From an uncultured Methylococcaceae bacterium (lineage in GTDB: Bacteria; Pseudomonadota; Gammaproteobacteria; Methylococcales; Methylomonadaceae), in NCBI GenBank assembly GCA_903866825.1, contig CAIPPE010000120.1, positions 1 to 45,975 of the forward strand: a stretch of DNA of 45,975 bases, given 5' to 3'. The translations under genes and the position numbers were made by a program. Under the pieces are notes generated by a model. The model searched no databases and had not been told where the DNA came from. It saw nothing but the letters and a program-made list of their open reading frames with translations. Of the stretch, positions 17,849 to 25,967 are shown piece after piece (position 1 is the stretch's first letter; each line of letters begins with the position of its first letter).

Positions 17849-19204
17849 TCAATCAACCGAAACTGTACCCGGATTTAAAGCCTTAACATCCATCTCAAAA
17901 TCCATTTTAATCCGCTTTGAAACTGCGATGACTTCCTTCTTGTTTTTGAAAGGTCCCGCAATCACCTGATAACCTTTAGTACTTTGAACCTTGCGGGAAG
18001 GAATCATGGGGCCCTGATGATTAAGCATGGTGGCCAGTTTTTGCGCCTCTGCTTCATTATCAAAGCTAGCCACCAAAATCGCCCAGTCGCTATCCTTTAA
18101 CTCACTGACAACAGGTTGATTATATAAATGCTCAGGGTGCTCCCATTGCACGGCATTCGCTAGAATCGCTGATTCATCCGGGCTATTGGTCAGAATCGGT
18201 GTAGGGATACCATCGGCCCGATCAAGAATTTCATCTACCCGAGCCCAATCAATTGAAACCTTTTTCTTGGCACTGATTTGCTGCAACTGTTTTAATAACT
18301 TCTTTTTTAGTTGTGCCTTATTCTGCTCCCATTTTTGTAATGGTTCATTGGCTTCCAGATAAAGCATATCGTGATCCCAAGCCGTCAAATAGGGTTCATG
18401 AATGATACGAACCGGCATGCCCACAGAGGCATTTTTAAAAAGCACCTCTATATCTTCTGGATATAGTTGCACACAGCCATGACTAATTTGCATGCCAATA
18501 CCATAAGGCTTATTAGTACCATGGATAAGATAGCTCGGAAACCCAAGACGCATTGCATAAAGCCCCAGCGGATTATTGGGCCCAGCAGGTACAACACCCG
18601 GTAGCATGTCACCTTTATCTTCATGCTCCTTATGAATAGAATCAGGCACTACCCAGGTCGGATTTGCTTTTTTATCGACAATACTGGTTAATCCCATCGG
18701 CGTATTCCATCCTTGTCGACCAATACCGACTGGATAGGTAAACACCGTATCAGGTTGATTTTTAGGATAATAAAACAAGCGCATATTGGCCAAGTTAAGA
18801 ATAATTCCTTTATGAGGCTCATTAGGAAGAATAAATTGTAACGGCAATATCACACGACTATTTACTGGGGGCGTCCAAGGTGAAATCGAGGGATTAGCAA
18901 TACTGATATCGTTATAACCCAGACCATAATGCCTAGCTATATCAGATAACGTATCATTTTTACGCGTCTTAACGGCAGCGATCAGACCAATCATATTTTG
19001 ATCATCAGCTAACTGAAATTCATGGGAATCATCAAGTTCAGTTGATGCGGGAAGCACTTCACGACCGGCATTGATAGCAACCGGCTCAGCATCATTTGAA
19101 AAAATGCCTAAATGCTGACAACCACTTGTTAATAGGCTCAGAAATATCAAAGCAATTAACTGACTTCGCGAGGTTGTTGTTCTTTTTAAGGTTAAGCTGT
19201 TCAT
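17849..19204 (-). CDS. Lipoprotein L,D-transpeptidase with LysM and SPOR domains
   Basis: The product has 451 residues. A lipoprotein signal peptide ends in LLTSGC with the lipidated cysteine at residue 29. A LysM module (NDTLSDIARHYGLGYNDISIANP) lies near 80-115, and the YkuD domain follows with SHGCVQLYPEDIEVLF near 241-256. The last ~80 residues form a SPOR-like domain (DSDWAILVASFDNEAEAQKLATMLN) that in other proteins binds denuded glycan strands at the septum. The LysM-YkuD order resembles the E. coli ErfK/YbiS group that attaches Braun lipoprotein, but the SPOR extension is not part of those. It faces away from the DUF188 gene. The Shine-Dalgarno is weak. Confidence 0.92.
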   Translation of the reverse strand: MNSLTLKRTTTSRSQLIALIFLSLLTSGCQHLGIFSNDAEPVAINAGREVLPASTELDDSHEFQLADDQNMIGLIAAVKTRKNDTLSDIARHYGLGYNDISIANPSISPWTPPVNSRVILPLQFILPNEPHKGIILNLANMRLFYYPKNQPDTVFTYPVGIGRQGWNTPMGLTSIVDKKANPTWVVPDSIHKEHEDKGDMLPGVVPAGPNNPLGLYAMRLGFPSYLIHGTNKPYGIGMQISHGCVQLYPEDIEVLFKNASVGMPVRIIHEPYLTAWDHDMLYLEANEPLQKWEQNKAQLKKKLLKQLQQISAKKKVSIDWARVDEILDRADGIPTPILTNSPDESAILANAVQWEHPEHLYNQPVVSELKDSDWAILVASFDNEAEAQKLATMLNHQGPMIPSRKVQSTKGYQVIAGPFKNKKEVIAVSKRIKMDFEMDVKALNPGTVSVD

Positions 19205-19353
19205 TTAATTTTACCCAAGGCACGCTTTACTATTGATACGTGCCTTCACTGTGATTTTAAATTGTGTAGAATAGTGGCTTAAGTTAATACAACTAACCTT
19301 AATGGACTATTAACGAGTTGACGGTAAGCCAAAAATAACACAACACTTTTAAT

Positions 19354-19806
19354 ATGATGCAAATATGGGTCGATGCAGACGCCTGCCCAAAGGCCGTCAA
19401 AGAAGTTTTATACCGTGTAGCTAATCGCACTAAAATACAAACAACTTTAGTTGCGAATCAATTCCTTCAGACGCCACCCTCGCGGTACATTACTTCATTA
19501 CAAGTAAAATCAGGCTTCGATGTCGCTGATAATGAAATTGTTAAACGCTTAAATATCGACGACCTTGTTATTACCAGTGATATTCCCTTAGCCTATGAAG
19601 CCATTGAAAAAGGTGGCCATGCTATCAATCCACGCGGTGAACGCTATACACGGGAAAATATCAAAGATCGTTTAACCATGCGGGATTTTATGGATACGTT
19701 ACGAGCCAGTGGGATTGATACAGGGGGTCCTGCAGCACTTAATTCACGGGATATCCAGGCATTTGCAAATCAGTTAGACTCATTCCTGGCTCAACGACTC
19801 AAATAA
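19354..19806 (+). CDS. yaiI: YaiI/YqxD family (DUF188) protein
   Basis: This 150-residue protein begins with the typical [20 protein letters not shown] and contains [24 protein letters not shown], both diagnostic of DUF188. The acidic residues near the start (D8, D10 counting from the first ATG) and in TSDIPLA suggest a metal-binding, PIN-like nuclease fold, but the biochemical role of the family is not established to my knowledge. The start has two adjacent ATG codons. It ends 3 bp from the end of the convergent peptidase gene. Confidence 0.9.
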   Translation: MMQIWVDADACPKAVKEVLYRVANRTKIQTTLVANQFLQTPPSRYITSLQVKSGFDVADNEIVKRLNIDDLVITSDIPLAYEAIEKGGHAINPRGERYTRENIKDRLTMRDFMDTLRASGIDTGGPAALNSRDIQAFANQLDSFLAQRLK

Positions 19807-19809
19807 ACA

Positions 19810-20313
19810 TCAGTAAAGTTTACCGACCAGATCCAGATGGGTTAAATACAGCCGCATATCAAACTCCAATTGATGATAGTTCGGCTCCATATACTCACAT
19901 AATTTATAGAATGCCTTGTTATGCTCTTTCTCTCTTAAATGTGCCAGTTCATGAACCACAATCATCCTTAAAAACTCTGGGGCAGCACTCTTAAAAACCG
20001 AACCAATCCGGATCTCGTTTTTGGCTTTTAAATTGCCACCCTGCACTCTAGAAACAAACGAATGTAAACCTAACGCCTGATGGACAACATCAATTTTATC
20101 ATCGTAAACCACTTTACTCAGTGGATTAGATTGCCGAAGATACTGGTTCTTTATATCAATGACATAACTGTATAACGCTTTATCCGTTTTAATAGCGTGG
20201 CTCACCGGATACTTTTTTAAGAGCACATCAGCTAATTTATCACTATCAATAAGTTTATAAACCTGATCAGTAACTGTTGTGGAGTAACCGGCTAAATATT
20301 TTAATGTGTTCAT
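19810..20313 (-). CDS. YgjP-like (DUF45) zinc metallopeptidase
   Basis: The 167-residue protein contains VVHELAHLREKEHNKAFYKLCEYMEPNYHQLE, the HExxH zinc motif plus a downstream third histidine that define YgjP/WLM-like small metallopeptidases. The N-terminal ~85 residues are less conserved and carry the usual beta-strand segment before the catalytic helix (SVFKSAAPEFLRMIVVHE). It has no signal peptide and should be cytoplasmic. In some genomes related genes sit beside type I restriction loci, but here the neighbours are a DUF188 gene and a toxin-antitoxin pair. Its substrate is unknown. Confidence 0.85.
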   Translation of the reverse strand: MNTLKYLAGYSTTVTDQVYKLIDSDKLADVLLKKYPVSHAIKTDKALYSYVIDIKNQYLRQSNPLSKVVYDDKIDVVHQALGLHSFVSRVQGGNLKAKNEIRIGSVFKSAAPEFLRMIVVHELAHLREKEHNKAFYKLCEYMEPNYHQLEFDMRLYLTHLDLVGKLY

Positions 20314-20350
20314 ATGCTATCTCGTCTTACCTTAGACTTAGCCATTAAAT

Positions 20351-20695
20351 TTAATGATTTTTGATCTCAAGATGCTTACACAAACGACTGAGCAATTGAT
20401 GATGGCGTTCTGCAGAAATAAACCCGATTGTGCCGAGGATATTACGAAGTGGAAGTACCGCCAGAAAACCAAGCCTAATAATGGAAGATGCCTTTAGACC
20501 ACTGTCAGAAAAATCCGTATCTGTTAAACAAATTGTGTCATCAAATCCTTTAACCTCCTGACGAAGCTGGGTACTAATTCCACAAACTAGAAAATCGCCA
20601 AAGCCTGGCATTTGTCGAAGCATAACTACAGGACGATTTTTTATTACACCATCAGCTTGCGGAATAGGTGTTAAGGCAATATCGCATTCTTTCAT
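20351..20695 (-). CDS. MazF/PemK-family toxin (mRNA interferase)
   Basis: This 114-residue protein has the PemK/MazF pattern: VIKNRPVVMLRQMPGFGDFLVCGIST near the N-terminus, the DTDFSDSGLKASSIIRLGFLAVLP stretch, then a helical end. Such toxins cleave mRNA at short sequence motifs. Its ATG overlaps the stop of the upstream antitoxin gene by 4 nt (ATGA, 20692-20695), the usual coupling of toxin-antitoxin pairs. It matches a subgroup often described as type II PemK/MazF that pairs with DUF104-like antitoxins rather than with MazE. It appears intact. Confidence 0.85.
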   Translation of the reverse strand: MKECDIALTPIPQADGVIKNRPVVMLRQMPGFGDFLVCGISTQLRQEVKGFDDTICLTDTDFSDSGLKASSIIRLGFLAVLPLRNILGTIGFISAERHHQLLSRLCKHLEIKNH

Positions 20696-20904
20696 CGTTT
20701 GATATTCTCTACTGAATATTCTGGTTCGTTATCAGAATAAGCATCAAATAATCCTTTTGTAGCGATATTAACCCACGGATCATTTTCATTATTAAAACTT
20801 GGTAAAACCGTTATCATTAAAGAAGAATTAACAGGTAAATCAAACGGTTCGTCAAGTAAAATACGTTGACCATCATAATGAGCTTTTAGAGTAATAGCAG
20901 GCAT
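20692..20904 (-). CDS. DUF104-like antitoxin of the MazF pair
   Basis: The 70-residue product starts ITLKAHYDGQRILLDEPFDLPVNSSLMITVLP, the pattern of AF2212/PG0164-like (DUF104) antitoxins, a beta-rich N-terminus. The C-terminal half (WVNIATKGLFDAYSDNEPEYSVENIKR) is acidic and probably disordered until bound to the toxin, as in other antitoxins. It is the first gene of the two-gene operon. A GGAAAT purine run lies about 9 nt before the ATG. Autoregulation of the operon is typical of such pairs but no operator was identified. Confidence 0.8.
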   Translation of the reverse strand: MPAITLKAHYDGQRILLDEPFDLPVNSSLMITVLPSFNNENDPWVNIATKGLFDAYSDNEPEYSVENIKR

Positions 20905-21193
20905 ATTATTATATTTCCAAACTTACAAACACTTAAAAAAGTTGTAGGATATGACCATAAAAGAAAACAATTTTACGAAGAACAATGTGGCTACCTCGTT
21001 GACTGACAACATAAAACCAAGACATTGCAAAGCGCAAACTGTTTCGTTTCCCCTAAACAATCAACAAGCTAGGCATGTGCTGCAATTAAGAAACTCCTCC
21101 AAATAAACTGCGGTAGCTTATTGAAGATTCATAGTAGTGCCTGTTTCAGTATTAATAAGTTTACTATAACTCCGCTTACTTTATCGAATCTTG
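20905..21193. other. Intergenic region, nothing recognised
   Basis: This 289-bp stretch separates the toxin-antitoxin operon, whose promoter it must contain, from the stop of a leftward gene. I see no open reading frame, hairpin with a T-run, or repeat that I can defend. Confidence 0.5.
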
Positions 21194-22468
21194 TTACTTA
21201 GCCTTCGTTACAATGGCTATGTCGAGTTGGGTATACACATCGCCGAAACAGTCTGCCGCTGGTTTGAGGTTTTTCTTTGCACGGGCCAATCCTTTACACT
21301 CGGCCGTATATTTTGTGACAAAATCTTTCTGTTCCGGTGAGAGAAAGGTTTCCGCATTGTTATAACAGCGCACTTTAGCATCATCTTTGCTGTAACTTTT
21401 GCACAACCGGTCTATTCCTTTGGGGTAACTATTTTGATTTTGCTCTACGCCATTTGAGATGTTTTCGCAGGTAAGGTCTTCGCGGGCAGTTCCGGAGCCT
21501 TGGCTTTTGCATAGCTCGTAGACAATCTTTTTAGGCTTGGGCTGTTCATTGATTTTTGGTTCATTAGCGACTTGCAAGTTAACATGAAAAACTCTATTGA
21601 AATTCTCAGTCAGTGCAACCTTGTCCACCCCGGCATTACTTATTGCGCTCATCGCTTTTTGAAAATCTTCGATGTTTCCTTGAAGAATATTGTCAGGTAA
21701 TTCAGCTGGAGTTTTATAATAATACGTCCATTCAGGATGATCACTGAAAGTCGTTCCTTTTTTGCATCGGACGAAGTTTTTAACAAATAATTCCCCATTG
21801 ATGTCATCGATTGTTTTACCTTTTGCTTGGGTTAAAGAGGTTAAATTTTTACGATCAACTTCTGCAGGTCCATCAAATTCAGCTGCAAATTGAATTTCTA
21901 CTTCCAGATTCACTTTCCCCTTTGAAACGACAACTCTCCAGTGAAAGCTATGATAACCTATATTTGAGTCGGGTTTCAAAAATGCCGGGCTTGATTCGAT
22001 GACGTAATCTTTATCAGTTGGCAGATTACCAAGGTAGAGGGATCCCACATTTTCCTTTGTAATTCCATCAACTTTAGAACAAAGTCTCAACGGTGTTCCT
22101 TTGGGCGTCGATACCATATTATACATTTTTGAAGGATCAGAAAAGTCATTTTGAGTCAATGCGCTACTTGCATGAGACTCAAAACCATTATTTTTTAAAA
22201 CACCCCTTTGAGTCATACTTTCCATAAGGTCCACTTCGAAACCATTAATGCAAGCTTTTTCATAATTGAGCTTGCACCCTGTTACATTTGTTATTGCACC
22301 ATCACAGCTATCCAAATAGTCCGAAAGAGTCATTTTCTCGTCCCAGTCCCTTGTTTCATAACAGAGTGAGTGATCTACAGGTTTAGCTAAACTAATTGAG
22401 CTAAGTAGTAAGCCTTGGGTTATCGTGAGATTTAGCAAGAGGAGTACAAATATTTTTAAATTTTTCAT
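21194..22468 (-). CDS. Cys-rich exported protein of unknown function
   Basis: I do not recognise this 424-residue protein. It has a classical signal peptide (positive MKNLK, a hydrophobic stretch of about 20 residues, and a likely cleavage after SLAKP near residue 30), so it should be periplasmic or secreted. More than ten cysteines occur in the mature part, in small clusters (GCKLNYEKAC, LCKSQGSGTAREDLTC, AECKGLARAKKNLKPAADC), suggesting disulphide bonds. A central region (VVVSKGKVNLEVEIQFAAEF) is beta-rich. A clear Shine-Dalgarno (GAGGTG) lies 8 nt before the ATG. It is flanked by intergenic DNA and appears to be a single-gene unit. No catalytic motif was found. Confidence 0.75.
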   Translation of the reverse strand: MKNLKIFVLLLLNLTITQGLLLSSISLAKPVDHSLCYETRDWDEKMTLSDYLDSCDGAITNVTGCKLNYEKACINGFEVDLMESMTQRGVLKNNGFESHASSALTQNDFSDPSKMYNMVSTPKGTPLRLCSKVDGITKENVGSLYLGNLPTDKDYVIESSPAFLKPDSNIGYHSFHWRVVVSKGKVNLEVEIQFAAEFDGPAEVDRKNLTSLTQAKGKTIDDINGELFVKNFVRCKKGTTFSDHPEWTYYYKTPAELPDNILQGNIEDFQKAMSAISNAGVDKVALTENFNRVFHVNLQVANEPKINEQPKPKKIVYELCKSQGSGTAREDLTCENISNGVEQNQNSYPKGIDRLCKSYSKDDAKVRCYNNAETFLSPEQKDFVTKYTAECKGLARAKKNLKPAADCFGDVYTQLDIAIVTKAK

Positions 22469-22625
22469 ACGATAAGCACCTCAACGTGAGAATAAAATTT
22501 CATTTGAACCTTTGGAATTGATTAAAAATCCCACTTTAGTTTGTTAAACAAGAAGTGTTATTAGTGAGCCCTACACCAATACCCATCTATTTTGAGCAAT
22601 CTATACGCCAAAACCTGGTACACAG
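22469..22625. other. Upstream region of the exported protein gene
   Basis: This AT-rich stretch should hold the promoter of the leftward Cys-rich protein gene. Towards its right end it grades into degenerate units of the 21-bp array (for example around 22601-22625). No gene is supported. Confidence 0.45.
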
Positions 22626-22982
22626 GCTGTTTGTGGCTGTAAAAACCCAGAACAACACCCCATAGAGTCTATGCAAGCCCGCACAAACCCGATGCAAGCC
22701 TGCACAGACCATAAACGGCCATGCATAGCGTCTATGCAAGACTGCACAAACCCTATGTAAAATGACATAGACACTGAACTGCCTTGCATAGGGTCTGTGC
22801 AAGGCTGCACAAACCCTATGTCAAACGACATAGATCCTGAATTACCTTGCATAAGGTCTGTGCAAGCAGGCACAGGTTCTATGCGAGCTTGCACAGGCCT
22901 TAAACATCCTCGCATAAACACGATGCAAGGCTGCACAGACTCTATGTCAGCAGGAACAGCGGAGAATAGCCCCGCCTTGGGC
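22626..22982. repeat. 21-bp tandem repeat array with 63-bp higher-order period
   Basis: From 22668 to 22961 the sequence divides without gaps into fourteen 21-bp units, with two more degenerate units on the left (22626-22667) and probably one on the right (22962-22982). The common A unit has the core TATGCAAG, two bases, then TGCACA, and is nearly its own reverse complement. The order is A, A-like, B repeated, where B is a diverged unit of the type starting CCTGAA or ACTGAA and ending GCATA plus three bases, so the pattern also repeats every 63 bp. Because 21 is a multiple of three, reading frames stay open on both strands (for instance 22601-22990 minus and 22797-23039 plus) and encode seven-residue repeats such as VQPCTDP. 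I treat those frames as a by-product of the repeat, not as genes. Confidence 0.9.
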
Positions 22983-23063
22983 ATTTTCACCGATGTTCAG
23001 AAAACTAACGCACCCCGCTTAACCGGTATACTCTATTGATAGGTTGTCGTCTTAGTCATATTA

Positions 23064-24113
23064 CTACCCCAACAACGATACAAACCGATCAACATGATCT
23101 ACCTCAGTCGCAAAACTGGTCACCAATCGAACTAACACTTCTTGATCATTAACCAAACCTGCCTTGGCACGCGGCGGATTCCACTGATAAAAAACCGCCC
23201 CTTGCTCCTGAAGTTGCACCATATCCGCTTTATCAAGAATCGCAAAAACCTCGTTTGCCTCTGCTTCCCAAGCTAAACGGGCTCGCTTAGAACTCATAAT
23301 CCCATCCTGCAATCGCTTAGCCATTGTATTAGCATAAGCAGCCATCTCCAACCAAAGGCCATCCTTTAAATAAGCATCAAATTGCGCAGCAATAAACCGA
23401 CTTTTAGACAATAACTGAGCCGCACGTTTACGGATAAACGGCAAATCTTTCGCCAGTTCTGGATTCATAAACACTAAGGCTTCTGCACACCAACACCCAT
23501 TTTTAGTCGCCCCAAAAGACACAATATCCACGCCTCGCTTCCAGGTCATTTCAGCGGGTGATAAATCTAACGCCACCAAGGCATTGGCAAACCGAGCGCC
23601 ATCCATGTGTAGAGGTAAACCATAAGACTTCGCAATTTCAGCGATACGATCAATTTCTCTGGACTGATATAGCGTGCCTATTTCAGTCGCCTGTGTAATA
23701 GAGATAGCCATCGGCTGCCCTGCATGAATAAAATTGGGTGGGAAGCGTTCAATTTCAGCTTTAAGGTTCTGGGGATTTATTTTTCCATTATCGCCATCAA
23801 CCGGAGCCAAACGGGCACCATGCGTAAAAAACTCTGGCGCACCGCATTCATCTTCCAGCATGTGCGCTTCCCGATGACAAAATGATACCCCGCCCGGACG
23901 ATTGACTGCAGCCAATGCCAGTGAGTTTGCGGCAGTTCCTGTACTCACGAAATAAACCGCGACCTCTCGCTCGAATAGCTCATTAAAACGTTGCTCGATA
24001 TTTCTATCGAAGACACTGGTTCCATAAGGCGCCGAGAACCCTGAGGAAACATCTAACAAACGTTGTGCAATGGCAGGATGCACGCCTGCCCAGTTATCGG
24101 AAGCGAAATTCAT
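23064..24113 (-). CDS. ltaE: Low-specificity L-threonine aldolase
   Basis: This 349-residue PLP enzyme of the beta-eliminating lyase (aspartate aminotransferase fold) family is predicted to cleave L-threonine or allo-threonine to glycine and acetaldehyde in the cytoplasm. The N-terminus MNFASDNWAGVHPAI, the glycine-rich STGTAANSLAL, the HMDGARFANALVAL segment with the PLP-binding Asp, and SFGATKNGCWCAEALVF with the Schiff-base lysine near residue 203 are all present. Some relatives act on L-allo-threonine or on phenylserine, so substrate preference is not settled. It is transcribed away from the metallo-hydrolase gene that follows. Confidence 0.9.
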   Translation of the reverse strand: MNFASDNWAGVHPAIAQRLLDVSSGFSAPYGTSVFDRNIEQRFNELFEREVAVYFVSTGTAANSLALAAVNRPGGVSFCHREAHMLEDECGAPEFFTHGARLAPVDGDNGKINPQNLKAEIERFPPNFIHAGQPMAISITQATEIGTLYQSREIDRIAEIAKSYGLPLHMDGARFANALVALDLSPAEMTWKRGVDIVSFGATKNGCWCAEALVFMNPELAKDLPFIRKRAAQLLSKSRFIAAQFDAYLKDGLWLEMAAYANTMAKRLQDGIMSSKRARLAWEAEANEVFAILDKADMVQLQEQGAVFYQWNPPRAKAGLVNDQEVLVRLVTSFATEVDHVDRFVSLLG

Positions 24114-24449
24114 AATATTATTCTATTAGTGTTGGGTTGTGTGAGGTCTTCGCCTTAACAATACATTCTAAGCCGGGTAACTCGCAATAAATAATTTTGA
24201 TGCTAACGAATAGTGCTGATTGTGTGCTGATTTATGAACAGTTAACAGACACAGGCTGTTCATAGCCCAACACCTGCCTCGGTTTTAAACTGATATCTCT
24301 GTCTCAGAACAATCGACTGAATCAAGTAATTCAAGGGTTCAAGCTATTATTCAAATAGAATTTATCACTTGGTATGACCTTTGCTTAAACATAAATGAGT
24401 TAAACCTATTTTAAGAATTATTAACTGTCAACAACACTAAGGAGTTTTC
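24114..24449. other. 336-bp divergent intergenic region
   Basis: This region separates the leftward threonine aldolase gene from the rightward exported metallo-hydrolase gene and must hold both promoters. It contains the candidate sigma-54 promoter at 24369-24385 and the Shine-Dalgarno AAGGAG before the ATG at 24450. I see no small gene in it. Confidence 0.6.
24369..24385 (+). promoter_or_regulatory. Candidate sigma-54 (-24/-12) promoter
   Basis: TTGGTATGACCTTTGCT has the invariant GG (24371-24372) and GC (24383-24384) exactly 10 nt apart, with TTGCT matching the -12 box; the -24 box is TTGGTAT rather than TTGGCAC. It lies 65 bp before the start of the exported metallo-hydrolase gene. A bacterial enhancer-binding protein would be needed for its use, and none is encoded nearby. 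Confidence 0.45.
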
Positions 24450-25913
24450 ATGCGTAAATCGATACATAAAACTATTGCTAGTCTTTCTATAGCATTTGCT
24501 GCCGCAGGCTCATGTGCGGTTCATGCACAGACCTTACAGGAAGCTGCAGATGCGGCAGGCGTATCTAAAATAAAATCAGTAGAGTTTTCAGGTACTGGAC
24601 GCTGGTATCAATTCGGTCAGGCGCCTAACCCAGAATCTGCCTGGCCTCCGTTTGATGTTAAAAGTTATACCGGCGATATCAATTACGATACAGCCAGCGC
24701 ACGTGTTCAATCAACCCGTTTTCAAGTTGTTGAACCAGGCCGTTTTCGCCCTGCCCCTGTTGAACAACGCAACGACCAGTTTGTCAGTGGTAACACCGCC
24801 TGGAATGAATCAACTTCTGGCAACGCAGCGACCGAACAACCTGCCGCCGTTGAAGAACGTGTCGCAGAAATCTGGTCAACCCCACACGGCTTTTTAAAAG
24901 CGGCTCTGGCAAACAATGGCACGTCAAAACCGCTTAACGACGGTATTGAAGTCTCTTTCACCGTGGGTGGTAAATATCGCTACGTGGGTAATGTAAACGC
25001 TAAAAATCAGGTCACTCAAATAAGCACCTGGATTGATAATCCAGTCTTAGGTGATACTCTGGTAGAAACCAAATTCATTGATTATAAAGATTTTGGCGGC
25101 ATCCAGTTTCCTAGCCAAATCGTTCGTAACCAAGGCGGTCATCCCGTATTGGATATTAACGTAGCGACAGCCAAAGCTAACCAAAACATTGAAATTAAAG
25201 TACCTCAAGACCTTGCCAAAGCACCGGCAGTTAACGTGGCTTCCGAGAAAATTTCTGAAGGTGTTTTTTATCTGACAGGTGGCACACATCACAGTTTAGC
25301 GATTGATCAAACTGATCACATCACTATCGTTGAAGCACCGCTTAATGAAGAACGTTCATTGGCGGTTATTGCAAAAGCTAAAGAACTAATTCCTAACAAA
25401 CCCATTAAGTATTTAATCAATACCCATGCACACTTTGATCATGCCGGTGGCTTACGTACTTTTGTGGACGAAGGTGCAAGCATTGTTACTTTGAAAGCTA
25501 ACAAACCTTATTATGAAAAAGTCTGGGCAACAGCTCACAGCATTCATCCCGATCGTTTAGAAGCGTCAAAGAAAGCGCCAAACTTTGTTGCCCTGACTGA
25601 CAAATGCTTATTAGCCGATGAAAAACATCCTATCGAAATACACAGCATTGCTAACAATGGTCACAATGATGCGTTTGTTTTAGCTTACTTACCAAACGAC
25701 AAAGTACTTATAGAAGCGGATGCCTATACCCCATTAGCTGCAAATGCCCCAGTACCGACTTCATTGAACCCCTACGCAGCCAATCTTTACGAAAACGTTC
25801 AAAAACTAAATTTGAATGTTGAAAAGATTGCTGCCCTGCACGGTCCACGCCTCGTTGGTCTAACTGATTTGCAAGCCTATATCGGCATACCACAGCAAGT
25901 CGCTGCTAAATAA
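24450..25913 (+). CDS. Exported metallo-beta-lactamase-fold hydrolase
   Basis: The 487-residue protein has a signal peptide (MRKSIHKTIASLSIAFAAAGSCAVHA, cleaved near residue 26), so it acts in the periplasm. Residues about 30-250 form an N-terminal beta-rich domain without a name I can give. The C-terminal ~220 residues are a metallo-beta-lactamase fold: THAHFDHAGG near 325-334 supplies HxHxDH, NNGHNDAF and EADAYTP give the next His and Asp, and AALHGPR the last His. That is a complete dinuclear zinc site. The family includes alkylsulfatases, quinol-dependent hydrolases and lactonases, and I cannot choose among them. AAGGAG lies just upstream of the ATG. A terminator follows at 25926-25967. 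Confidence 0.88.
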   Translation: MRKSIHKTIASLSIAFAAAGSCAVHAQTLQEAADAAGVSKIKSVEFSGTGRWYQFGQAPNPESAWPPFDVKSYTGDINYDTASARVQSTRFQVVEPGRFRPAPVEQRNDQFVSGNTAWNESTSGNAATEQPAAVEERVAEIWSTPHGFLKAALANNGTSKPLNDGIEVSFTVGGKYRYVGNVNAKNQVTQISTWIDNPVLGDTLVETKFIDYKDFGGIQFPSQIVRNQGGHPVLDINVATAKANQNIEIKVPQDLAKAPAVNVASEKISEGVFYLTGGTHHSLAIDQTDHITIVEAPLNEERSLAVIAKAKELIPNKPIKYLINTHAHFDHAGGLRTFVDEGASIVTLKANKPYYEKVWATAHSIHPDRLEASKKAPNFVALTDKCLLADEKHPIEIHSIANNGHNDAFVLAYLPNDKVLIEADAYTPLAANAPVPTSLNPYAANLYENVQKLNLNVEKIAALHGPRLVGLTDLQAYIGIPQQVAAK

Positions 25914-25925
25914 CACCCTCCGCTT

Positions 25926-25967
25926 AGATCAAGATAGAAGTGCAATGCTTTTATCTTGATCTTTTTT
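25926..25967 (+). terminator. Rho-independent terminator of the metallo-hydrolase gene
   Basis: AGATCAAGATA (25926-25936) pairs perfectly with TATCTTGATCT (25952-25962) around a 15-nt loop and is followed by a run of six T residues. It overlaps the last codons of the convergent ATP-grasp gene, whose stop codon is at 25929-25931, so that gene's coding sequence forms half of the hairpin. Confidence 0.85.

Noticed and set aside
20351-20904. MazEF in the strict sense
   Set aside because: The toxin fits MazF/PemK, but the antitoxin resembles the DUF104 type and not the AbrB-like MazE.
22626-22982. CRISPR array
   Set aside because: Units are contiguous, degenerate and only 21 bp, with no unique spacers between them, and no cas genes are present.
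22587-23039. Open reading frames on both strands across the 21-bp array (22601-22990 minus, 22797-23039 plus, 22587-22802 minus)
   Set aside because: They exist because the repeat length is a multiple of three and the unit lacks stops. Their products are only seven-residue repeats, with no signal peptide or domain, and no ribosome site was convincing.
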